Assembly (NCBI RefSeq): GCF_000613845.1
Contig: NZ_BAJT01000018.1
Location: 1-64,000 of the forward strand
Direction of reading: 5' to 3'
From: Asaia astilbis JCM 15831
GTDB taxonomy: Bacteria; Pseudomonadota; Alphaproteobacteria; Acetobacterales; Acetobacteraceae
Length of the DNA: 64,000 nt
Part shown: positions 19,402 to 28,778 of the stretch, piece by piece
Numbering within the stretch: position 1 is the first letter of the stretch
Layout of the letters: the number at the start of each line of letters is the position of its first letter
Program-made: the position numbers and the translations under genes
Notes under the pieces: model-generated
Seen by the model: the letters and a program-made list of their open reading frames with translations, nothing else
Told to the model about the DNA's origin: nothing
The model's database searches: none

Positions 19402-19890
19402 TCATATATGTGTCTCATTGGAGCGATCAAGTAACGATAATTTACCTGTTTTTGGCGTGACTTCCGTAAGCTTGGATGTGATTTTCTTTTCCTGTTGCAT
19501 GGCTGCACCCGTCAATTCGGCAGCCATGACTCCGAATGCGTAAGCCAGGAGGTCGAGCCACGCGAAATGCCGGCCTAAAAGAAAGCTCCCGATGCTCGTC
19601 ATGCGCATCGCATCCAGGAACGGGACATGGACCAGTTTGAGGATCTCACTCCCTGTAACTGCAACGCAAGCGAGCGCGAGCTGTGTAAAACGACTGCCTT
19701 TGGGGATGAGGAGGGCGCTCAGGCACCAGAAGAGGGAGCCCCACAAAACAGAGCCACTCCATTTTTTGACCCAAGGGTCGAGCCCAAGGGGTGCGAGGCG
19801 GCAAATCAATCCCGCGATGACGATCGTCGCGATGAGATGCCAAAGCTGCCGCGTGGTCGGTCTACCCGGTCTGACAGGCCCATGAGTCAT
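19402..19890 (-). CDS. DUF2809 family membrane protein
   Basis: A 162-residue protein with four hydrophobic segments and the DUF2809 features PLGLDPWVKKWSGSVLWG near residue 35 and SIGSFLLGRHFAWLDLLAYAFG near 115. Function of the family is unknown. The ATG at 19890 overlaps the stop of the DUF817 gene (ATGA), so the two are translationally coupled, suggesting that the products work together in the inner membrane. Confidence 0.82.
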   Translation of the reverse strand: MTHGPVRPGRPTTRQLWHLIATIVIAGLICRLAPLGLDPWVKKWSGSVLWGSLFWCLSALLIPKGSRFTQLALACVAVTGSEILKLVHVPFLDAMRMTSIGSFLLGRHFAWLDLLAYAFGVMAAELTGAAMQQEKKITSKLTEVTPKTGKLSLLDRSNETHI

Positions 19891-20749
19891 GGCTCGGCGA
19901 CACTCTGGATGGGTCTTCCTCGATCCGGGCGCAGAAGCAGCGTGACAGAGATGAACGCAACATAGAGCAGGAGATACCAGGAGACGAGTTTCTGTGGGTG
20001 CACTACCCAGGTGAAGCGTCGATGGGCGTAGAGCCATGTCCCTGTGAAGGTGCCGATATTTTCGGCAATCCATAAGGCGATGCTGGAGAGAAAAGCGGCG
20101 AGGGGGAGCCTCATGCGCCAGCGTGTTTCTACAATGCGATAGCTGATCCAGCACCTGCCATAGAGGAGGACCGTGGCCATCACCAGAACCCAGCGTAAAT
20201 CGATCATGAAGTGATGCGTGAAGAAATTGAGATAGATGCGAGAGCCAGAGCGAGAGAAAGCCAGAACGGGGGATAGGGGTGAAATTTCATGTCGAACAGA
20301 CGGATCACCCGCGCCATGTAACTTCCGACCGAGGCATACATGAATCCCGAAAAGAGCGGCACATTCATGATTTTGAAGAAGCCTGGTTCGGGATAGGCCC
20401 AGGACCCCGCCGAGACCTTGAACCATTCCATGGCCGTGCCGGTCAGATGAAAAATCAGGATGATCGCAGCTTCCTGTCTCGTCTCGAGACGGAACAGGAG
20501 AAACAGGATCTGTGTCGCGATGGCAAACATGAAGAGCGCATCGTAGCGCTGGAGCGTCCATTGCGATGACCAGAAGAAATGAGTGAGCAAGATAGCGCCC
20601 AGCATCACCCCGCCAAAGAGGCAGGCCCAGCCCTGCTTGAGAACGAAGAGCACAAAGAGAGCGGGGAAACCGCTCAGATAGCGTCTGATCCAGCGCCCCA
20701 GACGGATTTCGAGGTCGATTGCAGGCGGCGTGTGAGAGGCGGCATTCAA
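19887..20749 (-). CDS. DUF817 family membrane protein, frameshifted
   Basis: With one base restored near 20225 the gene encodes a 287-residue polytopic protein of the DUF817 family: an acidic-basic N terminus, then about eight membrane segments including TGTAMEWFKVSAGSWAYPEP, PLFSGFMYASVGSYMARV, and after the break YLNFFTHHFMIDLRWVL and ENIGTFTGTWLYAHR. The TTG start at 20749 is supported by AGAAGGA just upstream. Family function is unknown; similar proteins have been placed near lipid or carotenoid genes but that is not informative here. Coupled by ATGA overlap to the DUF2809 gene. Confidence 0.8.
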
Positions 20750-20784
20750 GGCTTCTGTCCTTCTGCAAGGAGGCCTGCCGCACC

Positions 20785-20809
20785 CTACGCCCCTGTGCAA
20801 GGGGCGTAG
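20785..20809 (-). terminator. Terminator after the heme receptor gene
   Basis: CTACGCCCC and GGGGCGTAG, extended by one T-A pair, give a 10-base GC-rich stem with a 5-base loop some 18 bases after the stop of the receptor gene (20827, minus strand). No strong T run, but the stability makes a terminator role likely, separating the heme receptor from the DUF817 operon. Confidence 0.6.
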
Positions 20810-20826
20810 TCGATCACTTCAGACGG

Positions 20827-23019
20827 TTATCGCGAGAGGGCGAAGCTGAGGCCGCCCATTACGGTGAGGCCCTGATTGGGGATCGTCGAAATGGCGTTTG
20901 TAAAATACCGTCGATTGGTCACGTTATCGGCATTGACGAACATCTGAAGCTCCCTGGTAAGCTGGTACGAGCTGAAGAGATCGAAGACGACATAGCCGCC
21001 CTGTTTCGGATAGAGTGCTGTGCTGCTGGTGGGCTGACCGAGTGTCTGGGTGGCAGCGCGGATGCGTCCGCCAATCGAGAGCTTGTTGTCGAGAAGATGC
21101 ACGCCGAGCGTGCCGGCCAGAACGGAGCGGGGCGGCGTGGTCGGCAAGGCGCCAAAGCCCGTATAGATGGGGAAGGGAAGCTCCGTCGATGTGTTGGTGT
21201 AAGAGAGCGTGGCGAAGACAAAGCGATTGTCATAGCTCGCCTGTCCCTCGAAGCCCCTCGTATACGCGTTGCCGGCCATGTTCTGATAAAAATAACCAAG
21301 AGTCGGGATACGCGAGCCCGCAGACGGGCGGCCCGTGACACGGGTCTGTGCAATATAGTTTTTGATGCGCGTATCGAAATAATCGCCGTCGAACTCGACC
21401 TTGTCGCCGTCTGTCAGCACATCATGATAATTGAGCTTGGCGCCAAGTTCCCAGCCATAGGTCTGTTCCGGGGCAAGGTTCGGGTTCGGGACAAATTTCA
21501 GGAAACTGAGGCCGGGATGAGAGCTGGCCATGAACATTTCGGTGATGGCGGGTGGACGAAAGCCAAGCCCGTAGCTGCCATAAAGCTGCAGCCCACGCAC
21601 CGGCGTGACGGCAAGCGTGACCTTCGGGTTGACGGCATCCGCGCTGCCAGAAGCGTGGAACGCGCCAACCGGCACCTGAGTGAAGCCTGCTCCCTGATTA
21701 TAGCCACTGCCGGAGGAGTGATAGCTGTCATATCTTAAAGCCCCGGTGAGCTGCACGATCTTCCAGTTCAGGGCGAGCTGGGTGAAGGCGCTTCCGACGC
21801 CGCGGCTGCCCGTAGGGGTTGAACCGGCATATCCTGTCTGGTCCCTTGTCTTGACCGAGTCATGATAATACTCCCCGCCGTAATTGAGCGAGGCAAGCAC
21901 CGGACCCAGCGAGAATTTCGAGGTGTTATCGGCCTCAAATCCCAGGGTCGTCAGATCGGTTCTCGTGAGATTGGCTTCCGCCATGGTTACGGCGCGATAG
22001 GCGGGCATCGCGTTGTCCTGCCCGGTCGTGACGACATAGCCCTTCACATGCAGCGCGACGAATTTGTTGTCATGGGGCGTAAAGCGATACTCGATATTAC
22101 CCTGATTGTTCTGGATCTCGTTACGTCCGGGAATTCCTTCCGTCCCCTGACCGAACTGATTGTGATAAATCACCGTCCCCAGTGTCAGGCTCTGATCTTG
22201 TCCCGGCTTGATATCGATCTTGAAGAGGCCTGACTGAAGGCGCTGATACGTATTGGGAATGCGCTCCCCGTTGCCATCTTCGTAATTGCCCGAGCTTCGC
22301 ATGCTGAAGCCTGCTGCAATACCGAGCCAGGGGCGAAAGCGAACGCCCGCGCCAACCACGCCGGAGCCGTCATAATTATTCGAGCCGCCGACGGCCCGCG
22401 CCATGACGCCATAGCGCTTTCCGGACTCGACCAGATCATCGACGCCAAGCGTGTGCATATTGACCACGCCCGCGATGGCGCCCGCACCATCGGCTGTTGC
22501 GACCGTGCCGCGAGAAACATCGAGGCCTCCGAGAAGGGCGGGATCGACATAGACGCTCCCATTGGCACCATGGCTGCTGGTCTGAAAATTCTGTCTCGCG
22601 CCGTCGACCATCACATTGACGCGCCCGAAATCCTGCATGCCGCGGATGGAGATTGCGAGGGAAGGGGAGCCGTCATTCTGAAAAAACACACCGGGCAGCC
22701 CTGTCAGCACCATGTAAGGCTCTGTGGGCTGCACGCGGAGCATGTCCTTGCGCGTTATGGTGCTACTGGCCTGAGGCGTCGCCGTGTCCGCATCACCATG
22801 CACCTTGACGCTCGGCAGAGCGATTTCACCTGCGCCGGCCCCGGCGGACTGGGTCGCCCGACGCTGACCGGCCAATGCCTGTGTCGACGGGCTTTTTTGT
22901 GCGGTCGAGCGCGCAGAAAGAGTGTCCGCATTGGCGCTCTGAGCCTGAGCGGTTCGGTCATGCAGCGCGATCAAGGCAAGAGCGGAGGAGAGGTATAGTA
23001 CCCGGCGAGTTGAAATCAT
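20827..23019 (-). CDS. TonB-dependent heme/hemoglobin receptor
   Basis: A 730-residue outer-membrane receptor. Signal peptide residues 1-26 (AQAQ); plug about 85-210 (IRGMQDFGRVNVMVDGARQN, ADGAGAIAGVVN); C-terminal barrel ending SFALSR. The barrel carries FRPP and NPNL about 30 residues apart with a histidine between them (SSHPG), matching the FRAP/NPNL boxes and heme-ligand His of bacterial heme receptors. It is divergent from hmuTUV and the heme monooxygenase. An imperfect dyad in the shared promoter region (about 23061-23085) could bind an iron regulator of the Fur or Irr type. Confidence 0.92.
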   Translation of the reverse strand: MISTRRVLYLSSALALIALHDRTAQAQSANADTLSARSTAQKSPSTQALAGQRRATQSAGAGAGEIALPSVKVHGDADTATPQASSTITRKDMLRVQPTEPYMVLTGLPGVFFQNDGSPSLAISIRGMQDFGRVNVMVDGARQNFQTSSHGANGSVYVDPALLGGLDVSRGTVATADGAGAIAGVVNMHTLGVDDLVESGKRYGVMARAVGGSNNYDGSGVVGAGVRFRPWLGIAAGFSMRSSGNYEDGNGERIPNTYQRLQSGLFKIDIKPGQDQSLTLGTVIYHNQFGQGTEGIPGRNEIQNNQGNIEYRFTPHDNKFVALHVKGYVVTTGQDNAMPAYRAVTMAEANLTRTDLTTLGFEADNTSKFSLGPVLASLNYGGEYYHDSVKTRDQTGYAGSTPTGSRGVGSAFTQLALNWKIVQLTGALRYDSYHSSGSGYNQGAGFTQVPVGAFHASGSADAVNPKVTLAVTPVRGLQLYGSYGLGFRPPAITEMFMASSHPGLSFLKFVPNPNLAPEQTYGWELGAKLNYHDVLTDGDKVEFDGDYFDTRIKNYIAQTRVTGRPSAGSRIPTLGYFYQNMAGNAYTRGFEGQASYDNRFVFATLSYTNTSTELPFPIYTGFGALPTTPPRSVLAGTLGVHLLDNKLSIGGRIRAATQTLGQPTSSTALYPKQGGYVVFDLFSSYQLTRELQMFVNADNVTNRRYFTNAISTIPNQGLTVMGGLSFALSR

Positions 23020-23178
23020 CAGTTCAGCCCCAAGAATCGTGTAAGAAGGTCTGAGGGTGGTTATTGAGAATGCTTCGCACTTGCAAGGTGGAAAAAACTC
23101 CTCTAATGCTCCGCCGCATCAGGTGAGGGAAAGAAGCAACAGCTTCTGGCCAGCGGCATTCGGCCGACGGAGGTATTC

Positions 23179-24111
23179 ATGAGCATCATCTTGTTCGGTA
23201 GACGTCAGTTCGGGCTTTCAGCCCTCGCAACCGGTATGTCAGGGGCCGCGTCGCGCGCTGCACGTGCGGGGGAAAAACGAGACGTGCAGGTCGAGGATTG
23301 CCGCGGGCGCCGCGTCACTCTCGGCTCGATGAACCGCATCGTTTCTATTGGTGGCACGATTACCGAAACACTTTATGCGCTGGGTGCTTCGGACAGGATT
23401 GTCGGGGTCGATATCACCTCCACCTATCCGGTGGCTGCTCTGCGTGAAAAGAAGTCAGTCGGCTATATGCGCCAGCTCTCGTCGGAAGGGGTTCTTTCCC
23501 TCAAGCCCGATCTCGTGCTGGCGATGAACGATTCCGGTCCGGCGAATGCCATCGATCAGATCATGGAGTCATCGACGCCGATCGTCATGGTCGATGCCAC
23601 GCCGTCGCTCGATGCCGTTCGCAAGCGCATTCTGACGCTTGCGCGGATCATTGGCGCAGGAGAAGCGGGCGCGTCGATGGTTGTGCGGCTGGACAACCAG
23701 CTGCGCACGCTCAAGGCGTGGAAGGAGCTGCACCCTCAAAAGCCTCGTGTGCTGTTTGTTATGCGCGTGGTGAATGGACGGCCGATGGCGGCTGGGACCG
23801 GGACAGCAGCGGATGCGATTATCTCCCTTGCGGGAGCGACGAATGCAGGGAGTGACATGCAGGGCTACAAAGCGCTTGAGCGCGAGGCTCTGATTGTCCT
23901 GAAGCCGGATGTGATCCTGATGATGAGTCAGGGTGGGCAGACGATGCGGGACGCTCTTCTGGCCGATGACGCCGTCATGTTGACCCCCGCCGGGCAGCGC
24001 AAGGCGATTATCGACATGGAAGGCGAGAAGCTCCTTGGTTTCGGTCCGCGCACGGCGGAGGCCGCCCTCGAACTTGCCCAGCAGATCGTCAAGCATACGC
24101 AGCCTGCATGA
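23179..24111 (+). CDS. hmuT: Heme ABC transporter substrate-binding protein
   Basis: A 310-residue periplasmic class III binding protein. The N terminus GRRQFGLSALATG resembles a Tat signal, with cleavage near residue 30. Two lobes follow: RIVSIGGTITETLYALGASDRIVGVD (residues about 52-77) and the second lobe with TGTAADAIISLAGATNAG, joined by a long helix. It should deliver heme from the receptor to the HmuUV permease. GGAGG lies a few bases before the ATG. The stop overlaps the start of hmuU (ATGA), so the three transporter genes are coupled. Confidence 0.92.
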   Translation: MSIILFGRRQFGLSALATGMSGAASRAARAGEKRDVQVEDCRGRRVTLGSMNRIVSIGGTITETLYALGASDRIVGVDITSTYPVAALREKKSVGYMRQLSSEGVLSLKPDLVLAMNDSGPANAIDQIMESSTPIVMVDATPSLDAVRKRILTLARIIGAGEAGASMVVRLDNQLRTLKAWKELHPQKPRVLFVMRVVNGRPMAAGTGTAADAIISLAGATNAGSDMQGYKALEREALIVLKPDVILMMSQGGQTMRDALLADDAVMLTPAGQRKAIIDMEGEKLLGFGPRTAEAALELAQQIVKHTQPA

Positions 24112-25123
24112 GCGTCCGACGGCTCAATCTGGTCTCGGCGTTTGCACTTCTCTCGCTCGCGCTGGCAGCAAGCCTTCTTCTGGCTTTGGCTTCGGGCGCG
24201 ACAGGGTTTGGTATCCATCCCAATGGCATCGATGATCCTGCCGTCGCCCATCTGATTATCTACGGGATCAGGCTGCCACGTATCATGCTCGGTCTTCTGG
24301 TCGGTGCCGGACTTGGCGCAGCGGGGCAGTCATGCAGGGACTGTTTCGCAACCCGCTGGCGGATCCGGGCCTCATCGGCGTCTCGTCAGGGGCGGCGCTG
24401 GGCGCTGCGCTGATGATCGTCGAAGGAACATTCTGGTTCGGTTCGGGCGTTGTGGCCCGTTGGGGAATCCCGGCGGGCGGGATGCTTGGGGCGTGTTTCA
24501 TGACAGCCATCCTTCAGGGATTCTCGACCCGTCAGGGGCGGCTTTCCACCACGCGCCTCGTACTGGCCGGTGTTGCGCTTGGGGCTCTGGCCTCTTCAGT
24601 GACCGGTATCCTGCTCTATCGTGCCAATGATTCAGCGCTGCGGGATCTGACCTTCTGGACCATGGGCAGTCTGTCCGGCGTGCGCTGGCGTGAGGTCGAG
24701 ATTCTCGCGCCTTTCACTCTGGGTTCGCTCGCGCTTCTCATGGCACTTTCCCGACCGCTCAACCTGATGCTTCTGGGAGAGGAAAACGCCGCGTTGATGG
24801 GGTGTCGGGTCGGATGGGTGAAAATCCTGTGCCTGCTTGCCGTGACTTTTGCGGTCGGTCCTGCGGTCGCTTTTTCGGGCGTGATCGGTTTTGTCGGGGT
24901 GATTGTGCCGCATCTCGTCAGGCTGGTGAGCGGTCCCGACCATCGCTTTCTCGTTCCCGGTAGTGCGCTCCTTGGCGCCGTATTGCTTGTTTTGTCGGAT
25001 ACTGTTGCGCGGATCATTGCATCTCCGTCCGATGTGCCGGTCGGGATTATCACTGCGGCACTTGGGGCGCCTGTCTTCATCTGGTTGCTGATGCGGCGAT
25101 CCGATCAGGAGATCTCCTCATGA
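24108..25123 (+). CDS. hmuU: Heme ABC transporter permease (FecCD family), frameshifted
   Basis: A 338-residue permease if one base is restored in the G run near 24326. The N-terminal part contains TM1 and the IRLPRIMLGLLVGAGLGAAG block; the corrected frame continues MQGLFRNPLADPGLIGVSSG, the FecCD signature, then about seven more membrane segments and GVIGFVGVIVPHLVRL near the C terminus, where it contacts the ATPase. In the given sequence the first frame runs into a stop at 24413. ATGA overlaps join it to hmuT and hmuV. Confidence 0.9.
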
Positions 25124-25941
25124 CCCTGCGCGAGAATGACCGTCTTGTGCTTGATGAGGTCAGTGTGCGTCGTCAGGGTCGGTTTCTGCTTGAAGAAGTC
25201 TCACTCTCGCTCGCTCTGAGCGAGTTCGTGGCGGTGATCGGCCCGAATGGGGCAGGCAAGAGCACGCTGATGCGTGTTGCTGCCGGCCTCCTCGCGCCCT
25301 GTGAGGGAGCCGTAACGCTGGGGTCGAAACCCTTATCGACCTTCACGGCTGCCGAGCTCGCGTCTCGAAGAGCGATGCTGACCCAGGAACAGACACTTGA
25401 CGCGCGTTTCTCGGTGGCGGAACTCGTGCGTTTCGGTGTTCCGGGCTGGAGAGGAACGCAGGAGCGCGAGCGTCTGGCGCGGCTTGTTGCCGAGACGGTC
25501 GAAGAGGTGGGGCTTGAGGCTCTGGCTCAGCGTGACGTCACCACGCTTTCTGGCGGGGAGCGCCAGCGCGCGCATCTGGCACGGATCCTCGTTCAGCTGC
25601 GTTGGCACAGTCATAAAGGATTCCTGTTTCTGGACGAACCCGTTTCGGCGCAGGATATTGCTCGTCAGGGACAGATCCTGTCTCTCGCTCGGGCGCATAC
25701 AGGCAAGGGCGGGGCGTGTCTGGCTATTTTACACGACCTGAACTGGGCGGCCGCCTTTGCCGATCAAATTGTGGTGCTCGATAAGGGGCGTGTTTACGCT
25801 TCGGGCACGGCAAACGAGATTATTACTTCAGAAATGCTCGCGGATGTGTTCGGACTACCGAACAGCATTCTCGGCCATCACCATGAGACCGGACGGCCCT
25901 TTATCCTGCCGCACGATCTTGTTCTGCCCGGTTCATCATAG
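25120..25941 (+). CDS. hmuV: Heme ABC transporter ATP-binding protein
   Basis: A 273-residue ABC ATPase. Walker A GPNGAGKST near residue 43, Q loop in MLTQEQTL, signature LSGGERQR near residue 144, Walker B LFLDEPV, and switch His in ILHDLNWA. It powers heme transfer through HmuU. The start overlaps the hmuU stop (ATGA) and the gene is followed after 19 bases by the heme monooxygenase. Confidence 0.94.
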   Translation: MTLRENDRLVLDEVSVRRQGRFLLEEVSLSLALSEFVAVIGPNGAGKSTLMRVAAGLLAPCEGAVTLGSKPLSTFTAAELASRRAMLTQEQTLDARFSVAELVRFGVPGWRGTQERERLARLVAETVEEVGLEALAQRDVTTLSGGERQRAHLARILVQLRWHSHKGFLFLDEPVSAQDIARQGQILSLARAHTGKGGACLAILHDLNWAAAFADQIVVLDKGRVYASGTANEIITSEMLADVFGLPNSILGHHHETGRPFILPHDLVLPGSS

Positions 25942-25960
25942 AGTCACAAAGGTATCGTCG

Positions 25961-26275
25961 ATGTATATCGCCATGAACAGGTTTCAGGTTCTTCCCGAGA
26001 GCGAAGACGCGTTTCGTCAACGCTGGCTCGACCGCGAAGTGCTTCTGACAACCGTCCCCGGTTTCAAATCATTCGCTTTGCTGCGCGGGCCGGTTAAGGA
26101 CGATCATATCCTGTGGTCGTCCCATACCGTCTGGGAGTCCCACGAGGCTTTCAAGGCTTGGACTCAGTCGGAGCAGTTCCGCAAGGCCCATGCCGGGGCA
26201 GGCGGCAACAAGCCCCTGACCCTCGGCCCGCCGGTCTTCGAAGGCTTTGAGGTGGTTCAGCACATCGAAAACTGA
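25961..26275 (+). CDS. IsdG/HmuQ-type heme-degrading monooxygenase
   Basis: A 104-residue antibiotic-biosynthesis-monooxygenase-fold protein. Asn6, Trp67 and His77 match the N/W/H catalytic triad of IsdG-family heme oxygenases in both identity and spacing, and the N terminus (MYIAMNRFQV) and FKSFALLRGP strand are typical. It should open the imported heme ring to release iron in the cytoplasm. AAAGG precedes the ATG. Its place as the last gene of the hmuTUV operon supports the role. HmuQ-like and MhuD-like products differ in the group; which chromophore is made cannot be told. Confidence 0.88.
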   Translation: MYIAMNRFQVLPESEDAFRQRWLDREVLLTTVPGFKSFALLRGPVKDDHILWSSHTVWESHEAFKAWTQSEQFRKAHAGAGGNKPLTLGPPVFEGFEVVQHIEN

Positions 26276-26287
26276 GCCTCTCGTCAC

Positions 26288-26329
26288 TGAGCGTCCCGTT
26301 TGGCCTCGAACGGCCGAGCAGGACGCTCA
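26288..26329. terminator. Hairpin between convergent genes
   Basis: TGAGCGTCC (26288-26296) pairs with GGACGCTCA (26321-26329) over a 24-base loop that itself contains GGCC...GGCC. It lies between the heme monooxygenase and the convergent pncC, including the pncC stop codon, and may serve as a bidirectional terminator. Confidence 0.45.
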
Positions 26330-26830
26330 GAGAGCGTTGAGGATCAGATCGAAGGCCCTGTTGACGGTCGCCAGTCGCACGGCCTCCCGGTCGCCCGGGA
26401 AAAAGGCGGTCTCATGCACTGGATTTTTCGTTCCGTGCATCAGGCAGAGACAGACGGTGCCCACTGGTTTCGTCTCGCTACCGCCACCTGGACCTGCGAT
26501 CCCCGTCACGGCGACGGAGATCGTCGCGTCTTCCGCGCAGGCCAAGGCACCCATGGCCATTTCCACTGCGACAGGCTCGCTGACGGCGCCGTGCTCGGCA
26601 AGGGTCTTGGTGGCTACATCCAGAACGGCTTGTTTTAAAACGTTCGAGTAGGTCACAAGGCCGCCCTCAATCATCTCCGACGAGCCTGCATGAGCGGTAA
26701 GCAGTGCTGCTATCAAACCGCCCGTGCAGCTTTCTGCCGTCACGAGACGCTGACGATGCGACTGAAGGCGAGAGAGGACCTGCGCGGCTTTATCGCTAAG
26801 GGTCTCAAGCGTGAGCAACGTCTCAGCCAT
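26327..26830 (-). CDS. pncC: Nicotinamide-nucleotide amidohydrolase (CinA C-terminal type)
   Basis: A 167-residue stand-alone CinA C-terminal domain. The signatures are TAESCTGGLIAALLTAHAGS, GGLVTYSN, KTLAEHGAVS and VTGIAGPGGGS. It deamidates nicotinamide mononucleotide to nicotinic acid mononucleotide in NAD recycling. The ATG at 26830 is preferred; a longer frame from 26905 would encode antisense-like residues overlapping the transglycosylase. It overlaps the end of the transglycosylase gene by eight bases, suggesting co-transcription. Confidence 0.9.
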   Translation of the reverse strand: MAETLLTLETLSDKAAQVLSRLQSHRQRLVTAESCTGGLIAALLTAHAGSSEMIEGGLVTYSNVLKQAVLDVATKTLAEHGAVSEPVAVEMAMGALACAEDATISVAVTGIAGPGGGSETKPVGTVCLCLMHGTKNPVHETAFFPGDREAVRLATVNRAFDLILNAL

Positions 26831-28778
26831 GACTTCCTGCCTCGAGCACGCGATAAAGTGCCATGTTTTCCTCGACGCGCTGGATATAAGAGCGTGTTTC
26901 CTCATAAGGGAGGCTCTCGATCCAGTCGATCAGCCGGCCTGCGTGAGAGGTTGCGGCAGTGGAAGGCTCGCCAGCCAGAGATCGGTGCGGTGAGGCCCAG
27001 CATTATAGGCCGAGAGAACAACCGGCACGACCTGATCGAAGCGGGTGAGCAGCTGTGACAGATAGGTGCGGCCAAGCGTGAGATTGGTCGCGGGGTCGCG
27101 CAATCCGCTGATGCTGGTATCCAGCCGCTCAACCCCGCCCGTCGGGCGACGTCTTTTGCTGTCCCGGATTGAAGCTGCATCAGGCCGATTGCCCGCGCCG
27201 GGCTCGCAACATGGGCGTTGAAGCTGCTTTCCTGACGGGCTACGCCCAGAGCGAGACCTCGGGGCAGGGAGTCCCCTTCGGCCTGTGCGGCATCGAAAAC
27301 GGGCCAGCCCTCAGGATAAAGAGCAGAGCCGAGACGACCCGTACGGCGTGCGGCAAAGACGGCGGGCTCCAGCGTGTCGATCGATAGCGCAAACCGGGCA
27401 AGCGCTGCCTGACCTGCGGCGTCCTGCACCGCGCTGTAGCCGAGCATCAGGAATTCACGGGCGTGATCGTCGTCACCGCGCTCATGCAACAGACGTGCCG
27501 CCTCGACGAGATCGCTTCGTGAGATGGTCCCACTTTGAAGCGCCGGCAGTCTCGACAGCGCAGCAGACAGGCCCGGTACGTCGCTTCCGCTAGGGAGGAG
27601 CGTGTCATCACGGCCATTGAGTGCGGCAAGGGCGAGCTGTCCGTAGAAGACGGTCGGCATGGTCGCGGCCTGCGCATAGGCCGCTTGCGCCTGAGCAGCA
27701 TCGCCTTCGGCAGCATAGCTTCTGGCCAGCCAGTAGAAGCCGCGGCTTTTGGTGATCAGGCTTGTCTGGCGGGAAAGCAGGAGAAACGCATCACGCGCCT
27801 GCGCGGGGTTCTTTAAAAAGCGCAGATCGATCCAGCCGCGCAGGAAGCGGGCTTCGAGACCTGCGGTGGCGTTTGACGAAAGGGTCGTATCGTCGGCCAA
27901 TGCGCGGGCCTGCTGGACCGAGCCTTGCATCAAAAACGCCCGGGCGAGCGCCATACGTTCATTCGTCAGGGCAGGTGAGGGCGTATGCTTTTGTGCAGAA
28001 AACCCTTCCTGCTGCCAGAGTGCGTAGGCGCCTTCATAATCCGATGCGCGACGGAGTTGCTTGAGACGCGCGATCATCAGCATCGGCTCAGCGCGCTGAG
28101 CCAGGGTGAGGGCACTGAACTGCGATGCAGCGTCAGGGGAATTGGATTGCAGGGCAATCAGAGCGCGCGCGGTTATGCGACGCTGTGGGTTAAGCAACGC
28201 CACCTGTCGACCTGCGGCCGTGAACTGACGCGTACGAACCTGACGCTGGAACCTTGCCCAGTGATCGTCAGCTGTCAGGGAGGCACTGTAATCGGCAAGG
28301 ATAATGGCCGCGTCTGTTTCCCGATCGGCACCGTTACGCCAGATACGCCTTGCCTGCTCTGCTGCATTTGGCAGGAAGGAGGCGCAGCGTGAGAAGGCCT
28401 GAACGCCTGTCAGAGGCTCTCTCGGCAGAGCGCTGGCAGATCCGCATCGTCAGTGCGTGTTGCAAGCGCCTGCTGATAACGCGCCATCATGGTGCCACGC
28501 TCAGGCCAGCTTGGCGTCTGGTCCAGAAAATCGGCATAGGCGCGTGCTGTTGCCTGTGCTCCCGGCTGGACCAGAGCGAGCCACTGATCGAGGCGCGTCG
28601 AGACATCGGGTGGATGTGTCATTGCGCTCGACGACAGGGCCGGATCTTCCGGTGTCGTGTCGCTCAGGCCGAGGGGCTCTTCCGATTGGGTTGGAGGCAG
28701 CTGCTCCTGCGCGTGTGAACTGCACCCGGTCAGGAAGATGAGCGATCCCGTCAGAAGAAACGACTTAACCCGAGACAT
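26823..28778 (-). CDS. Soluble lytic murein transglycosylase (Slt family), three frameshifts
   Basis: Reads as one 652-residue lipoprotein transglycosylase when single bases are restored near 28405, 27130 and 26935. Lipobox LTGC at residues 16-19; a long helical superhelical region of TPR-like repeats (for example FLRGWIDLRFLKNPAQARDA); then the GH23 catalytic domain with the ARQESSFNA motif (catalytic Glu), AIGLMQLQSGTA, and in the corrected frame LTLGRTYLSQLL, VLSAYNAGP and the closing IESLPYEETRSYIQRV. It cleaves peptidoglycan in the periplasm. It overlaps terC at its start and pncC at its end. Confidence 0.88.
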
